A DNA stretch of 64,000 bases from Motilibacter peucedani (GCF_003634695.1 NZ_RBWV01000013.1:124001-188000); one strand, 5' to 3'. Positions 38,565 to 49,605 are shown, numbered from the stretch's first letter. A program made the numbers and translations. Notes: generated by a model not told the origin, from the sequence alone.

Positions 38565-39854
38565 TCACAGCCGCCCGGCCGCCTTCACGCCGAGGTACGC
38601 GTCGGCGAGCGCGGGCGCCACCTCCGCCGGCAGCGCGTCGACCACGAGCGCGCCGTGCCGGCCGAGCAGGTCGGCCACCCGCCGGCGCTCGGCCAGCGCC
38701 GCCTCCGCAGAGGCGGCGGCGTAGGCAGCGGCCGCGTCGCCCCTGCCCGCGGCGAGCTCCGCGACGCGCGGGTCGCGCACGGAGGCGACGACCAGCGTGT
38801 GGCGGTGCACCAGCCGGCCGACCTGCGGGAGCAGCCCCTCCTCGACGCCCGCGGCGTCGAGACCGGTCAGCAGCACCACGAGGCTGCGGCGCGGCTCGGT
38901 GGTCAGCACCGTGCTGACCAGGCCCGCGAGGTCGGACTCGACCAGCCGCGGCTCGAGCGGAGCCATCGCCCCTACCAAGGCGGGCAGCAGCGCGGGGCCC
39001 TCGGCGCCGCGTACGCGTGCGCGCACCGCGCGGTCGTAGGCGAGCAGCGAGACGTGGTCGCCCGCCCGCGCCGCGAGCGCGGCGAGCAGCAGCGCGGCGT
39101 CCATCGCCGCGTCGAGCCGAGGGGCGTCGCCCACCCGCCCCGCCGACGAGCGGCCGGTGTCGAGCACGAGCAGCACCCGCCGGTCGCGCTCAGGGCGCCA
39201 GGTGCGTACGACGACCTCCGGACGGCGAGCGGTCGCCCGCCAGTCGACCGAGCGCACGTCGTCGCCGGGCACGTAGGCGCGCAGCGAGTCGAACTCGGTG
39301 CCCTGGCCGCGCAGGAGCAGGGCGCTGCGCCCGTCGAGCTCGCGCAGGCGGGCGAGCTTGCCGGGCAGGTGGCGCCGGGAGGTGAACGGCGGCAGCACGC
39401 GCACCGTCCACGGCACCTGCCGGGAGCGCTGGCGGGCGCCGAGGCCCAGCGGACCGGTGCTGCGGACGGTCACGCCGGCGGCGGCGCGGTCGCCACGGCG
39501 GGTCGGGTGCAGCTCGGTCGTCAGGCGCGCCCGGTCGCCCGGCGCCAGGTCGAGGGCGTGGCGCTGGGTGACGGCGCCCGCGGAGGGCGGCCAGGCGTCG
39601 CGGACGCTGCCGCGCAGCCGGCGGGGCGACTCGACGACCAGCGTGACCCGGGCGGTGTCGCCGAGGCGCGCTGCGGTGTCGCCCGAGCGCTCGACCCGCA
39701 CGTCACGGACCCGGGCGGCCAGCCAGGCGTCCAGGCAGACGAGGGCCGCGACGAGCAGCGAGACGACCAGCACGCCCCACCACGACGGCGCGGCGAGCGC
39801 CACCACCAGCACCGAGGCGGCCGCCAGCAGGGCCGCGCGTCCGGTCAGCGCCAC
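38565..39854 (-). CDS. DUF58 domain protein (MoxR-associated, vWA-like)
   Basis: A 429-residue protein with two N-terminal membrane helices, then the DUF58 core with the GTEFDSLRAYVPGDDVRSVDW signature (about 195-215) and a vWA-like fold (VLLVLDTGRSS as the metal-site start). DUF58 proteins work with MoxR ATPases in assembling or maturing envelope proteins. It is the last gene of a five-gene run on this strand (43751 down to 38565). Confidence 0.93.
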   Translation of the reverse strand: MALTGRAALLAAASVLVVALAAPSWWGVLVVSLLVAALVCLDAWLAARVRDVRVERSGDTAARLGDTARVTLVVESPRRLRGSVRDAWPPSAGAVTQRHALDLAPGDRARLTTELHPTRRGDRAAAGVTVRSTGPLGLGARQRSRQVPWTVRVLPPFTSRRHLPGKLARLRELDGRSALLLRGQGTEFDSLRAYVPGDDVRSVDWRATARRPEVVVRTWRPERDRRVLLVLDTGRSSAGRVGDAPRLDAAMDAALLLAALAARAGDHVSLLAYDRAVRARVRGAEGPALLPALVGAMAPLEPRLVESDLAGLVSTVLTTEPRRSLVVLLTGLDAAGVEEGLLPQVGRLVHRHTLVVASVRDPRVAELAAGRGDAAAAYAAASAEAALAERRRVADLLGRHGALVVDALPAEVAPALADAYLGVKAAGRL

Positions 39855-39870
39855 GGCGTACGCGTCCCGG

Positions 39871-40817
<947 letters not shown>

Positions 40818-40821
<4 letters not shown>

Positions 40822-41936
40822 GGGCGGCGCACCTCCTCCTCGAGCGCGTCGAGCGCGCCCGCCAGCCGGACGAGGGCGGCGTCGTCCCCCGGCGCCGCAC
40901 CGTACAGGAGGGCGGCGACATCGGCGCCGGAGCGCCCGGTGGCCGCCGCGACCGCGCTGACCACCTGCTCGGGCGGCGCGCCGCGCGGGAGGCGGTGCAG
41001 GGCGGCCAGCCGGTCGACGCTCGCCCGGCGCAGCACGTCGGCGGCGTGCCCGCGGGCGCGACCGCGGCGGTAGAGCCGGGCCCGGCCCTCGACCGCCTCG
41101 GCCGCGGGCACGACGACGGGCAGCGGCTCGGTCACGACCGGGCCGAGCCGCCGCCCGCGCCACAGCGCCACGACCAGCGCGGCGAGCAGCGCCTGGAGGG
41201 CGCCGAACCGTACGCCGTCCGGCAGCAGGCTCGAGAGGGACCGACGCGCCTCGGCGGGCACGTCGTCGGGGGAGGGGAGGTACCAGACCAGCCTCGGGCG
41301 GGCGCCCAGCAGTCCGAGCACGAGGGCGGCGTCGCCCTCGTCGTCGAGCCCGTCGTTGGTGAGCGGGTGCTCCGAGCCCAGCACGGTGACCGTCCGGCCG
41401 GAGGTGGCGTCGGTGCGGGCGAGGACCGAGGCGGCGTCGCCCGAGCGGTAGCACTGCCTCGCCCCGGCGTCGCCGGAGCTGTAGAAGACCCCCGGCACGC
41501 GCGCGCTGCCGGCGCGGACGGCGGCGGGGAGGTCGCACTGCGGGGTACGCCGTCCCGACCCGCCCTCGCGCACCGCCTCCGCCCACGGCGCCAGCGCCTG
41601 GAGAGGCGCCTGGCCCGGTGCGACGAGCACGAGGTCGGACCGGAGGCCGGCGAGCGTGCGCAGCTGCGAGGCGGCGAGCAGGTCGGCGTCGACGACCAGC
41701 AGCGTGTCGCCCGAGCGGGCGAGGGAGCTGGCCCGCGCGGTGGTCCGGGCGAGCTGCACGTCCACGCCCTGGCCCGAGAGGACCCGGGCCAGCGCCCGGC
41801 TGCCGGCACCGTCGACCGCACGCGGGTCGAGCCGTCCCTTCCGGTCGCCGGAGGCGGTCAGCGCGAGCGCGAGCACGGCGAGCGCGACGAGAGCGACCAG
41901 CACGAGCGCGCCGCGCCGGCTCCGCAGCCGGCTCAC
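40818..41936 (-). CDS. DUF4350 domain protein
   Basis: A 372-residue protein with an N-terminal transmembrane helix, a DUF4350 domain outside the membrane (DPRAVDGAGSRALARVL, LLVVDADLLAASQL, GSEHPLTNDGLDDEGDAAL), a second helix at about 245-262 and a cytosolic C-terminus. The family is a constant member of actinobacterial MoxR/DUF58 clusters; function unknown. GTGA-type overlaps join it to both neighbours. Confidence 0.9.
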
Positions 41937-42556
41937 CGCGGCGCTGCGATCGGCGGGCGGGCGCTGCGCACCTCGTAGTCGACCCGGCGCAGCAGCTCGT
42001 CGTCGCGCGCGAGGGCCGGTCGGCCGCCGTACCAGACGTCGTCGAACGTGGCCGCCGCCGCCGCCAGCCCCTCGCGCGCCGACGGGAGGGCGGCGCCGGC
42101 CTCGCGGGCGGCCTCGTCGACGGTGCGGCCGGGACGCACGTCGAGCAGGCCTCGCTCCTCGAGGCCGCGCACGACGGCGCGCAGCCGCTCGCGGACGGCG
42201 AGCTCGAAGCGAGCTGCTGCGGCGTGCTCGTCGGCACGCCGCCGGTGCCCGGCGGCGTCGAGGACCTCGGCGTCGAACAGCGGCTCGGCCGCGCGGGCCG
42301 AGCGGGCCACCGGACCGAGGCGGGCACGCAGCGCGACCGCGCCCAGGGCGGCGACCAGGACGAGGAGGGTCAGCGCGAGCAGCGCGTGGCCGCCGCTCGC
42401 CCGGTCGACGGTGCCGAACAGCTGCCCGATGCGGTCGAGCACCCAGTCGAGCGCCCGCTCGACCAGCCCGGGGTCGTCGCGGTGGTAGTCCTGGCGCGCG
42501 AGCTCCTCCGCGGCCAGCCGGTGGGCTGCCTCGCGGCCGAGCTCGACGGGGACCAC
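41933..42556 (-). CDS. DUF4129 domain protein
   Basis: A 207-residue protein with one transmembrane helix at about 58-78 and a cytosolic DUF4129 domain (RADEHAAAARFELAVRERLRAVVRGLEERGLLD, DDVWYGGRPA), the region often compared with transglutaminase-associated tails. It belongs to the MoxR/DUF58 operon and is coupled to the DUF4350 gene by a GTGA overlap. Function unknown. Confidence 0.9.
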   Translation of the reverse strand: MVPVELGREAAHRLAAEELARQDYHRDDPGLVERALDWVLDRIGQLFGTVDRASGGHALLALTLLVLVAALGAVALRARLGPVARSARAAEPLFDAEVLDAAGHRRRADEHAAAARFELAVRERLRAVVRGLEERGLLDVRPGRTVDEAAREAGAALPSAREGLAAAAATFDDVWYGGRPALARDDELLRRVDYEVRSARPPIAAPR

Positions 42557-42566
42557 GGGCCGGGGC

Positions 42567-43751
42567 TCAGCGCTGCGGAGCCGAGGCGGCCCGCGCGAGC
42601 TCGAGGTCGAGGCCCTCGCGGCGCATGCGCAGGTCGACGTAGAGCAGGGCCGTCGCCCCCGCGGCGATCGGGTAGGTGACGACCCCCGACGCCACCTGCC
42701 CGATGCCGGTCAGGACCTGCGGCAGCAGCGAGAAGCTCGTGGAGTCGGTGGCCGCGGCGAGGACGGCCGAGCCGGCGACGAACGGCACCGAGATGATGCC
42801 ACCGGCGACCTGCGTGACGACCTGCACGAGCGCGAGCACGCCGAGGACCCGCCAGAACGACCCGCGCACCAGCCGGAACGAGCGGCGGAAGCCGCCGCGC
42901 ACGCCCTGGCGCTCGAGCACGACCGCCGGACCGGCCACGCCGACCATGGTGGCGAGCCAGATCGCCACCGGGACGAGCGCCAGCGCCAGCAGCAGCCCGA
43001 GCAGCACGCCCGCTGCTGGCACGGTGGCCACCGCGACGAGCGCGGCGAGCCCGACGACGAGCCCCGCTGCCACGACGAGCACCACCACGGCGCTCAGCGT
43101 GAGGCCGAGCAGGGTCAGCAGGCGAGGCCGCACCTCGGACCAGATCTCAGCGAGGCGTACGGGTCGGCCGAGCACCGCGCGCCCCATGACCGCGGTCAGC
43201 ACGCCGGTGAGCACCACCTGCCCGGCGACGGTGAGCACGGCGGTCACGGCGACCCACGGGATGAAGTCGGCGGCGAGGTGGCGCCACTGCGCGTCGGTCA
43301 CCTCGGTCTCGTTGAGGACCGAGCTGCTGTCCGAGAGCAGCAGCACGCCGAGCACGACGCTGACCAGGGTCGAGACGGCCACCACGGCCGCCGTGAGCCC
43401 GAGCGTGACGCGCGGGTGGCGCCGGGCGGTCGACACCGAGCCGTCGAGGATCTCCATGACGCTGAGCGGCCGCAGCGGGATGACGCCGGGCTTGACGTCG
43501 GCGTAGGGCACCGGGGCCGAGCCGTAGGGCGCCGGGCCGTAGGGCGAGGGGCCCCAGCCGGGCGGCGGTCCCGCGTACTGACCCGGCGGCGGGCCGTACT
43601 GGCCGGGCGGCGGGCCCTGCTGGCCGGGCTGGCCGGGGGGCGGGCCCTGCTGGCCGTACTGGCCGGGGGGCGGGCCCTGCTGGCCGTACTGGCCGGGCGG
43701 AGGCGGCGGAGCGGCACCGGGCGAGGCCCACCGGGTCTCGTCGTCGCTCAT
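42567..43751 (-). CDS. Multi-span membrane protein with GQYGQQGPPP repeats
   Basis: A 394-residue protein. The first 95 residues are a low-complexity cytosolic segment of PPPGQYGQQG units; then PLSVMEILDGSVSTARRHPR, a motif shared with glycerophosphoryl-diester-phosphodiesterase-type membrane domains, and about six transmembrane helices with RQGVRGGFRRSFRLVRGSFWRVLG in a loop. No catalytic phosphodiesterase domain is present. It heads the MoxR/DUF58 operon and diverges from mtrA, so it may share the mtrA control region. Confidence 0.85.
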   Translation of the reverse strand: MSDDETRWASPGAAPPPPPGQYGQQGPPPGQYGQQGPPPGQPGQQGPPPGQYGPPPGQYAGPPPGWGPSPYGPAPYGSAPVPYADVKPGVIPLRPLSVMEILDGSVSTARRHPRVTLGLTAAVVAVSTLVSVVLGVLLLSDSSSVLNETEVTDAQWRHLAADFIPWVAVTAVLTVAGQVVLTGVLTAVMGRAVLGRPVRLAEIWSEVRPRLLTLLGLTLSAVVVLVVAAGLVVGLAALVAVATVPAAGVLLGLLLALALVPVAIWLATMVGVAGPAVVLERQGVRGGFRRSFRLVRGSFWRVLGVLALVQVVTQVAGGIISVPFVAGSAVLAAATDSTSFSLLPQVLTGIGQVASGVVTYPIAAGATALLYVDLRMRREGLDLELARAASAPQR

Positions 43752-43891
43752 CTGCACTCCGTCCGCTCGTGGTCGCAGCGGGTCACCCCGTGCGTCGTCC
43801 TGGTCACCGTCGTGCGCCGGCGGGTCGACGCCCGCTGCGCTGCGAGCGATCCTGCCACCCCTTCCGCGCAGCGGGGGTGCACGATGGAGGG

Positions 43892-44569
43892 GTGAAGGGA
43901 CGCGTGCTCGTCGTCGACGACGACCCCGCACTGGCAGAGATGCTCGGCATCGTGCTGCGTGCAGAGGGTCTCGAACCCGTGTTCTGCGCCGACGGCGACT
44001 CCGCTCTGGAGATCTTCCGCGAGAGCCGGCCCGACCTGGTGCTGCTCGACCTCATGCTCCCGGGGCGCGACGGCATCGACGTCTGCCGGCAGATCCGCGG
44101 CGAGTCGGTCGTGCCGGTCGTGATGCTCACCGCCCGCGGAGACACCGTCGACGTCGTCGTCGGGCTCGAGGCCGGCGCCGACGACTACGTGGTCAAGCCG
44201 TTCAAGCCCAAGGAGCTCGTGGCCCGGGTCCGCGCCCGCCTGCGCCGCACCGACGAGCCGGCGGCCGAGGCGCTGCAGATCGGCGACCTGTCGATCGACC
44301 TCGCCGGCCACAGCGTGCGCCGCAACGGCGAGATCATCAACCTGACCCCCCTCGAGTTCGACCTGCTGGCGGCGCTGGCGCGCAAGCCGTGGCAGGTGTT
44401 CAGCCGCGAGGTGCTGCTCGAGCAGGTGTGGGGCTACCGCCACGCCGCCGACACCCGGCTGGTCAACGTCCACGTGCAGCGCCTGCGCGCCAAGATCGAG
44501 CGCGACCCGGAGCACCCCGAGGTGGTCGTCACCGTGCGCGGGGTCGGCTACAAGGCCGGTCCGGCCTAG
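43892..44569 (+). CDS. mtrA: MtrA response regulator
   Basis: MtrA is the DNA-binding regulator of the MtrAB system that controls cell-wall hydrolases, division, replication timing and osmotic responses in actinobacteria. The 225-residue protein has a receiver domain (acidic pocket D9-D11, phosphoacceptor D53, KPFKPKELVARVRARLRR) and an OmpR winged helix (LTPLEFDLLAALARKPWQVFSR, RLVNVHVQRLRAKIE). GTG 43892 gives the conserved MKGRVLVVDDD start although GGAGGG lies unusually close to it. Confidence 0.97.
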   Translation: MKGRVLVVDDDPALAEMLGIVLRAEGLEPVFCADGDSALEIFRESRPDLVLLDLMLPGRDGIDVCRQIRGESVVPVVMLTARGDTVDVVVGLEAGADDYVVKPFKPKELVARVRARLRRTDEPAAEALQIGDLSIDLAGHSVRRNGEIINLTPLEFDLLAALARKPWQVFSREVLLEQVWGYRHAADTRLVNVHVQRLRAKIERDPEHPEVVVTVRGVGYKAGPA

Positions 44570-44573
44570 TCCC

Positions 44574-46289
44574 GTGCACCTGCCCTCGGCCCTGCGCTCC
44601 GGGCGCCGGCCGCGACCCGTCCAGCCGCCGGAGCCGCCGCAGCCCCGCTCGCGCACGCCGGTCCTGCCGCGCGCGCCGCTGCCCCGCCACCCCGTACGCC
44701 GCGTCACCGCCGCCTGGCGCCGCTCGCTCCGCCTGCGCGTCGTCACCACGACCGTGCTGCTCTCGCTGCTCGTCGTCGGGCTGATCGGGTCGTTCATCTA
44801 CGTCCGCGTGCGCGACGGCATCCTCTCGGCGCGGGTGCAGAGCGCGGTCGCCGAGGCGCTGTCGGGGGCGCAGCTGGCCACGGTGACCTGGAACGCCGCC
44901 GACCCGCCCACCTCGGCCGACGTCTACAACGCCGTCAACACCCAGCTCGGCAACCTCGCTGCCGCCGGCGGCGAGACCGGACGGCGTGAGGTGATGCTGC
45001 TGGCGCCGTCGAGCACCAGTGACGACGCCGTCCTCTTCAGCGGCTCGTCCGGGCGCAACCCGCCGAGCATCGTGCCCGAGAGCCTGCGCGCCAGCGTGCG
45101 TGCGGGGGTGGCGGGCTACGCCTACGTCACCGCTCGGGCCGTGGACACCGACGCCCGCGTGCCTGCGCTGGTCGTCGGCGCCCAGGTGCCGATCCTGCAG
45201 CAGGACTACGAGCTCTACTACGTCTTCTCGCTGGCCCCGGAGCGCGCGACCCTCGACCTGGTGCGCAACACCTTCGCCCTCGCCGGCGGCGCGCTGATCC
45301 TCATGATCGGCCTGATCGCCTACGTCGTGGCGCGCACGGTCGTCACCCCCGTGCGCCTGGCCGCCCGCATCGCCGAGCGGCTGGCGGCGGGCAAGCTCGA
45401 GGAGCGCATGCACATCCGCGGCGAGGACGACCTGGCCCGGCTGGCCGCCTCCTTCAACCGGATGGCCACCAACCTGCAGCGCCAGATCCGTGCGCTCGAG
45501 GACCTCTCCCGCGTGCAGCGGCGCTTCGTCTCCGACGTCTCCCACGAGCTGCGCACGCCGCTCACCACCGTGCGCATGGCCGCCGACGTGCTCCACGGCT
45601 ACACCGACGACTTCCCCGCCGACGTGGCGCGCGCCAGCGAGCTGCTGCAGACCCAGCTCGACCGCTTCGAGTCGCTGCTGGCCGACCTGCTGGAGATCAG
45701 CCGGTTCGACGCGGGCGCCGCGCAGCTCGACCTCGAGCAGATCGACCTGGAGCCGCTCGTGCGCCGGGTGCTCGAGGCCGCCGAGCCGCTCGCCGAGCGC
45801 CGCGGCAGCGAGCTGACGCTCCAGACGCCGTACGCCGTGGTGCTCTGCGAGTGCGACACCCGGCGCATCGAGCGCATCGTCCGCAACCTGGTCGTCAACG
45901 CCATCGAGCACGGGGAGGGCCGCCCGATCACCGTCACGCTGGCGGCCAACGACCGAGCCGTCGCGGTGGGCGTGCGCGACCACGGGGTCGGACTCTCGCC
46001 CGAGGACGCGGCCCGCGTGTTCGACCGCTTCTGGCGCGCCGACCCCTCGCGCGCCCGGCACACCGGCGGCAGCGGGCTCGGGCTCTCGATCGCGCTCGAG
46101 GACGCCCACCTGCACGGCGGCTGGCTGCAGGCCTACGGCGAGCTGGGCCGCGGCGCCCACTTCCGGCTCACGCTGCCCCGCACGGCCGGAGCCCAGCTGC
46201 AGGGCTCGCCGCTCGAGCTCGGGCCGTCGCGCACCGACCCGATCGTCAGCATCGGCATGGCCTACCAGCGCCACGGACGGGCGACGTGA
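44574..46289 (+). CDS. mtrB: MtrB sensor histidine kinase
   Basis: The 571-residue sensor has a Pro/Arg-rich cytosolic start, two transmembrane helices (about 58-82 and 240-262) flanking an extracellular sensor domain, a HAMP segment, the H box SHELRTPL (H324) and ATPase boxes (NLVVNAIEHGEG, DHGVGL, GGSGLGLSIA). It phosphorylates MtrA. GTG 44574 lies 4 bp after the mtrA stop, and its own stop overlaps lpqB. Confidence 0.97.
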   Translation: MHLPSALRSGRRPRPVQPPEPPQPRSRTPVLPRAPLPRHPVRRVTAAWRRSLRLRVVTTTVLLSLLVVGLIGSFIYVRVRDGILSARVQSAVAEALSGAQLATVTWNAADPPTSADVYNAVNTQLGNLAAAGGETGRREVMLLAPSSTSDDAVLFSGSSGRNPPSIVPESLRASVRAGVAGYAYVTARAVDTDARVPALVVGAQVPILQQDYELYYVFSLAPERATLDLVRNTFALAGGALILMIGLIAYVVARTVVTPVRLAARIAERLAAGKLEERMHIRGEDDLARLAASFNRMATNLQRQIRALEDLSRVQRRFVSDVSHELRTPLTTVRMAADVLHGYTDDFPADVARASELLQTQLDRFESLLADLLEISRFDAGAAQLDLEQIDLEPLVRRVLEAAEPLAERRGSELTLQTPYAVVLCECDTRRIERIVRNLVVNAIEHGEGRPITVTLAANDRAVAVGVRDHGVGLSPEDAARVFDRFWRADPSRARHTGGSGLGLSIALEDAHLHGGWLQAYGELGRGAHFRLTLPRTAGAQLQGSPLELGPSRTDPIVSIGMAYQRHGRAT

Positions 46290-48046
46290 GGCGCGTCGCG
46301 CTCGGCGCCGCGGTCCTGGTGCTGCTGACGGCGTGCGCCGGCGTCCCGCACAGCGGTGTACGCACCGTCGCCACCGACCCGCAGAGCGCCGCGGACGCGT
46401 TCGTCCACATGCGCGCGCCCGGGCGCGAGCCGGGGCTGAGCCCCCGCGCGGTCGTCACCCGGTTCCTGGCCGCCTCCGGCGGCTTCGACGAGGGCTTCGC
46501 CACGGCGCGCGAGTTCCTGACCCCGGCTGCGGACGGCCGGTGGACGCCCGGCGCGGGCGAGCTCGTGTTCGACACGCTGACCGCGGTCGAGGGCGACCCC
46601 GCCGCCGAGGACCAGGTCTTCACCGGCAAGGTCGTCGCGGTCGTCTCTCCCGACGGCCACTACCGCACCGTCGAGGACCCGCAGCCCGCCACCCTCACCT
46701 TCCACCTGGTCAGCAGCGGGACCGGTGCCTCGCCCACCTGGTCGATCGACGGGCTCGTCAGCGAGGGCGGCGGCGTCCCGGTGGGGCTGGGTTCGGGGGT
46801 GCTGCTCGACCGGCTGGGGGTGTCGCACTCGATGGCGCCGCTCGACCTGTGGTGGCCCAACCGCTCGCTCACCGCTCTGGTGCCCGAGCCCGTGCTGCTG
46901 CCCCGGGGGGTCGGCGACCTCGCGACCGTGCTCACCGACCGGCTGGCCGGCGAGCCGGGTCCGGCGCTGCGCCGTGCAGTGCTGCCGGCCGTCCCGCCGG
47001 GCGTGCGCGTCGAGATCCGGCCGGCCGGCACCGGCGCCGTCTCGGTCGTCCCGAGCGGCGACGGGGTCCTGTCCGAGGTGCGCCGCCGCGCCATGCAGGC
47101 CGCCTACGTCCGGACGCTGACGCAGGACTCGCTCGGCATCGACAAGGTGCTGCTCGGCCCCGGCGTCACCGACATCACCGACTCGCCCGCGTCGTTCGAC
47201 GGCGGCACCAGCGCGCCGCTGCGCACGCTGCTCGCCGTCGACGAGGCCGACCGGGCCGTCGAGGTCGACGTGCCGCAGCAGCCCGACTCCGCGCCCACGC
47301 CGGTGGCCGCGCTGGCCGGAGAGGCGGTCAGGCACCCCACGCGCTCGCGCACCGGTGGCGGCGACCGCTACGCGGCGCTGTCGTCCGACGGGCGGCGGCT
47401 GCTCGTCACCGACGACACCGGCACGCCGCAGGTCGTGCTGACCGGGCGGCGCGCCGTGCTGAGCGCCCCGTCGATCGACGCCTCCGGCACGACCTGGACG
47501 CTCGACCGCACGACGGGGACGCTCTACGCCTACGCGCGCGGCGAGGCCGCCGCCCGCCCGGTCCCGCTGCCCTCGCTTCCCGCGGGATGGTCCGTGGTGA
47601 ACGCAGAGCCCTCGCCCGACGGCGCCCGGGTGGCGCTGGTCCTGCAGCAGCAGCGCGGGAAGGCGAGCTCGAGCCAGCTGGTGGTCGCGGCGGTCGAGCC
47701 GCAGCAGCCCGTGGAGGGTGGCGCCGCACTGCGGCTCGGCGACACGTCGCCGTTCGCGACCTCGGCGCTGAGCGGCAGCGTGCTCGACCTCGACTGGGCC
47801 GACCCGGCGGTGCTCAGCGTGCTGGTGAGCGCGACGACCGGCTCGACGCTGCTGCAGGTGCCGGTCGGCCAGCTGGTGAAGCAGCCGGGCCCTCTGGTGC
47901 TGGCCACCGCGGTACAGGTTGCCGTGCCCTCGACGAGCCAGACCAAGCTGCCGGTCGTCTACCAGGACGCGAAAGGAACGCTGCTGCAGGGCTCCGCCGG
48001 TCGCCGGCTCGGCTCGAAGCTGCACGACCCGTCCTACGCGGGCTGA
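46286..48046 (+). CDS. lpqB: LpqB lipoprotein (MtrB partner)
   Basis: LpqB is a surface lipoprotein that interacts with the MtrB extracellular domain and modulates the system. The 586-residue protein has a lipoprotein signal with the lipobox LTAC (C17), a GerMN-like domain in the first half (GDLATVLTDRLAGEPG region) and a beta-propeller-like C-terminal half (DGRRLLVTDD, SPDGARVALVLQQ). GTG 46286 overlaps the mtrB stop (GTGA). The 3' end overlaps the convergent MFS gene by 13 bp. Confidence 0.96.
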   Translation: MRRVALGAAVLVLLTACAGVPHSGVRTVATDPQSAADAFVHMRAPGREPGLSPRAVVTRFLAASGGFDEGFATAREFLTPAADGRWTPGAGELVFDTLTAVEGDPAAEDQVFTGKVVAVVSPDGHYRTVEDPQPATLTFHLVSSGTGASPTWSIDGLVSEGGGVPVGLGSGVLLDRLGVSHSMAPLDLWWPNRSLTALVPEPVLLPRGVGDLATVLTDRLAGEPGPALRRAVLPAVPPGVRVEIRPAGTGAVSVVPSGDGVLSEVRRRAMQAAYVRTLTQDSLGIDKVLLGPGVTDITDSPASFDGGTSAPLRTLLAVDEADRAVEVDVPQQPDSAPTPVAALAGEAVRHPTRSRTGGGDRYAALSSDGRRLLVTDDTGTPQVVLTGRRAVLSAPSIDASGTTWTLDRTTGTLYAYARGEAAARPVPLPSLPAGWSVVNAEPSPDGARVALVLQQQRGKASSSQLVVAAVEPQQPVEGGAALRLGDTSPFATSALSGSVLDLDWADPAVLSVLVSATTGSTLLQVPVGQLVKQPGPLVLATAVQVAVPSTSQTKLPVVYQDAKGTLLQGSAGRRLGSKLHDPSYAG

Positions 48047-49473
48047 GCGGCGGCCTCCGCTGGCTCGCGGGTGCGGGCCGCCGCCCGCACGGTCCAGGCC
48101 ATCACCAGCGCGGTGCAGACCACGAGGGCCGCCGACGAGAGCCCGAGCGACCAGTGGACGCCGATCGCGCTGCCGAGCAGCCCGACGGTGAAGCCGCTGC
48201 CGGCGCGAAGACCGCTGGCCGACATGCCGTAGACGCCGACGACCTGCCCGCGCTTGCCCGCCGGGGCGAGCAGCTGGACCAGGGTCTGGCCGATCGACAT
48301 GCTCGCCAGGTTGGCGACGCCGCCCACGAGGAGCATCAGCACCGCGAACGGGTAGTTGCGGGTGACGGCGAAGGCGAGCATCGACCCGCCGTAGACGAAG
48401 GTCGAGACGACCGCGGTCCGCACGGTCGGCCGCAGCCGGCCGGTCACCTCGAGCAGCAGCCCGCCCACCACGCCGCCGGCGCCGTTGGCGAACAGCAGCA
48501 CGCTGTAGGCGGTGCCCGCCGACCCGGCGCCGTCGTCGTGGGCGAAGATCGGCATGGCCGACTGCAGCGACGCGCCGATGAAGAACGAGCCGAGCCCGCC
48601 CAGCAGGATCATCGCCAGGATCGTGGGGTTGCGGCTGACCTCGGGCAGGACGCGCAGGGCCTGCACGAACGTCACGCGGGTGCGCGCGACGGCCTCGTCG
48701 CGCGAGTGGCCGGTGACCTTGGTGCGGAAGAGGAACAGCGTCAGCGGCAGGTAGATCGCGACGTTGACGAAGATGCCGGCGGTCGAGCCCAGCCCGAGCA
48801 GCAGGCCCGCGCCGACGACCGGACCGCACAGGATGCCGAGGCTGCGCGCGGTCGCGTTCAGGCGCACCGCGCTGGGCAGGGCCGCGTTGCCCACGAAGTC
48901 GTGCAGCATCAGCTGCTCGGCGGGGCTCCACAGCGAGCCCGCCATGCCGTGGACGACGAGCAGCAGGCAGGCGGCGGGCACCGTCAGGGTGCCGGTCACG
49001 AACAGCACGCCCCAGGCGGCCGACACCGCCATGAACATGCCCTGCGCCACCTGGATGACGCGGCGGCAGTCGTAGCGGTCGGCGAGCCCGCCGAAGTAGA
49101 CGGAGAACACCAGGAACGGCACCCAGTGGCTGATGACCGCGAAGCCGGCCAGCGCCGGGGAGTGGAACTCCTGCCAGAGGACCCAGTAGGTCAGGACGTG
49201 CTCGATGTTGTCGGCCATCATCGAGAGCATCCCGCCCACGAGGTAGGTGCGGCACTCCTTGTTGCGCAGCGCCGCGAACTTCGCCGGCACTCCCGCGCCG
49301 TCGGCGTCCGCGGCCCCACCGGCCGCGACGGCCCCACCGGCTGCGACGGCCTGCGCCGCCGTGGCGGCGGCCGGGTCGGACGAGGGCTCGGGAGCGCGCT
49401 GCGGCGAGGGAGCCGACGGGGGGTCGAGCTCGCCCGCGGAGAGGTGGGAGGAGACGCCGCACGCTGCACACAT
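48034..49473 (-). CDS. MFS transporter (MFS_3/enterobactin-exporter type)
   Basis: A 479-residue carrier with twelve predicted transmembrane helices and the signature YFGGLADRYDCRRVIQVAQG between helices 2 and 3. Similar proteins export siderophores or drugs; the substrate is unknown. The first 60 residues are a cytosolic Ala/Gly/Ser-rich lead beginning MCAACGV, a short CxxC that is unusual for the family. ATG 49473 has GGAG at 10 nt; ATG 49482 is the alternative. Confidence 0.9.
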   Translation of the reverse strand: MCAACGVSSHLSAGELDPPSAPSPQRAPEPSSDPAAATAAQAVAAGGAVAAGGAADADGAGVPAKFAALRNKECRTYLVGGMLSMMADNIEHVLTYWVLWQEFHSPALAGFAVISHWVPFLVFSVYFGGLADRYDCRRVIQVAQGMFMAVSAAWGVLFVTGTLTVPAACLLLVVHGMAGSLWSPAEQLMLHDFVGNAALPSAVRLNATARSLGILCGPVVGAGLLLGLGSTAGIFVNVAIYLPLTLFLFRTKVTGHSRDEAVARTRVTFVQALRVLPEVSRNPTILAMILLGGLGSFFIGASLQSAMPIFAHDDGAGSAGTAYSVLLFANGAGGVVGGLLLEVTGRLRPTVRTAVVSTFVYGGSMLAFAVTRNYPFAVLMLLVGGVANLASMSIGQTLVQLLAPAGKRGQVVGVYGMSASGLRAGSGFTVGLLGSAIGVHWSLGLSSAALVVCTALVMAWTVRAAARTREPAEAAAQPA

Positions 49474-49525
49474 GGGTGCCATTCTCCGGCACGGCGGGCC
49501 GGCGCCCTGACGTGCACCTCGCCGC

Positions 49526-49605
49526 TGTGGACGGCGGCGCGCCGGCACAGCGGTCTGTGGACAGCTCGCCGCCCGTCCACAGCCGCGGCTCCGCCGCGTC
49601 CACAG
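49526..49605. promoter_or_regulatory. Cluster of four near-DnaA-box 9-mers
   Basis: TGTGGACGG (49526), TGTGGACAG (49556), CGTCCACAG (49574) and CGTCCACAG (49597) resemble the actinobacterial DnaA box TTGTCCACA or its complement with one or more mismatches. They lie between the MFS and comF genes. Four copies in 80 bp may bind DnaA as a titration or regulatory site; the match is imperfect and the GC-rich background makes chance plausible. Confidence 0.3.
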
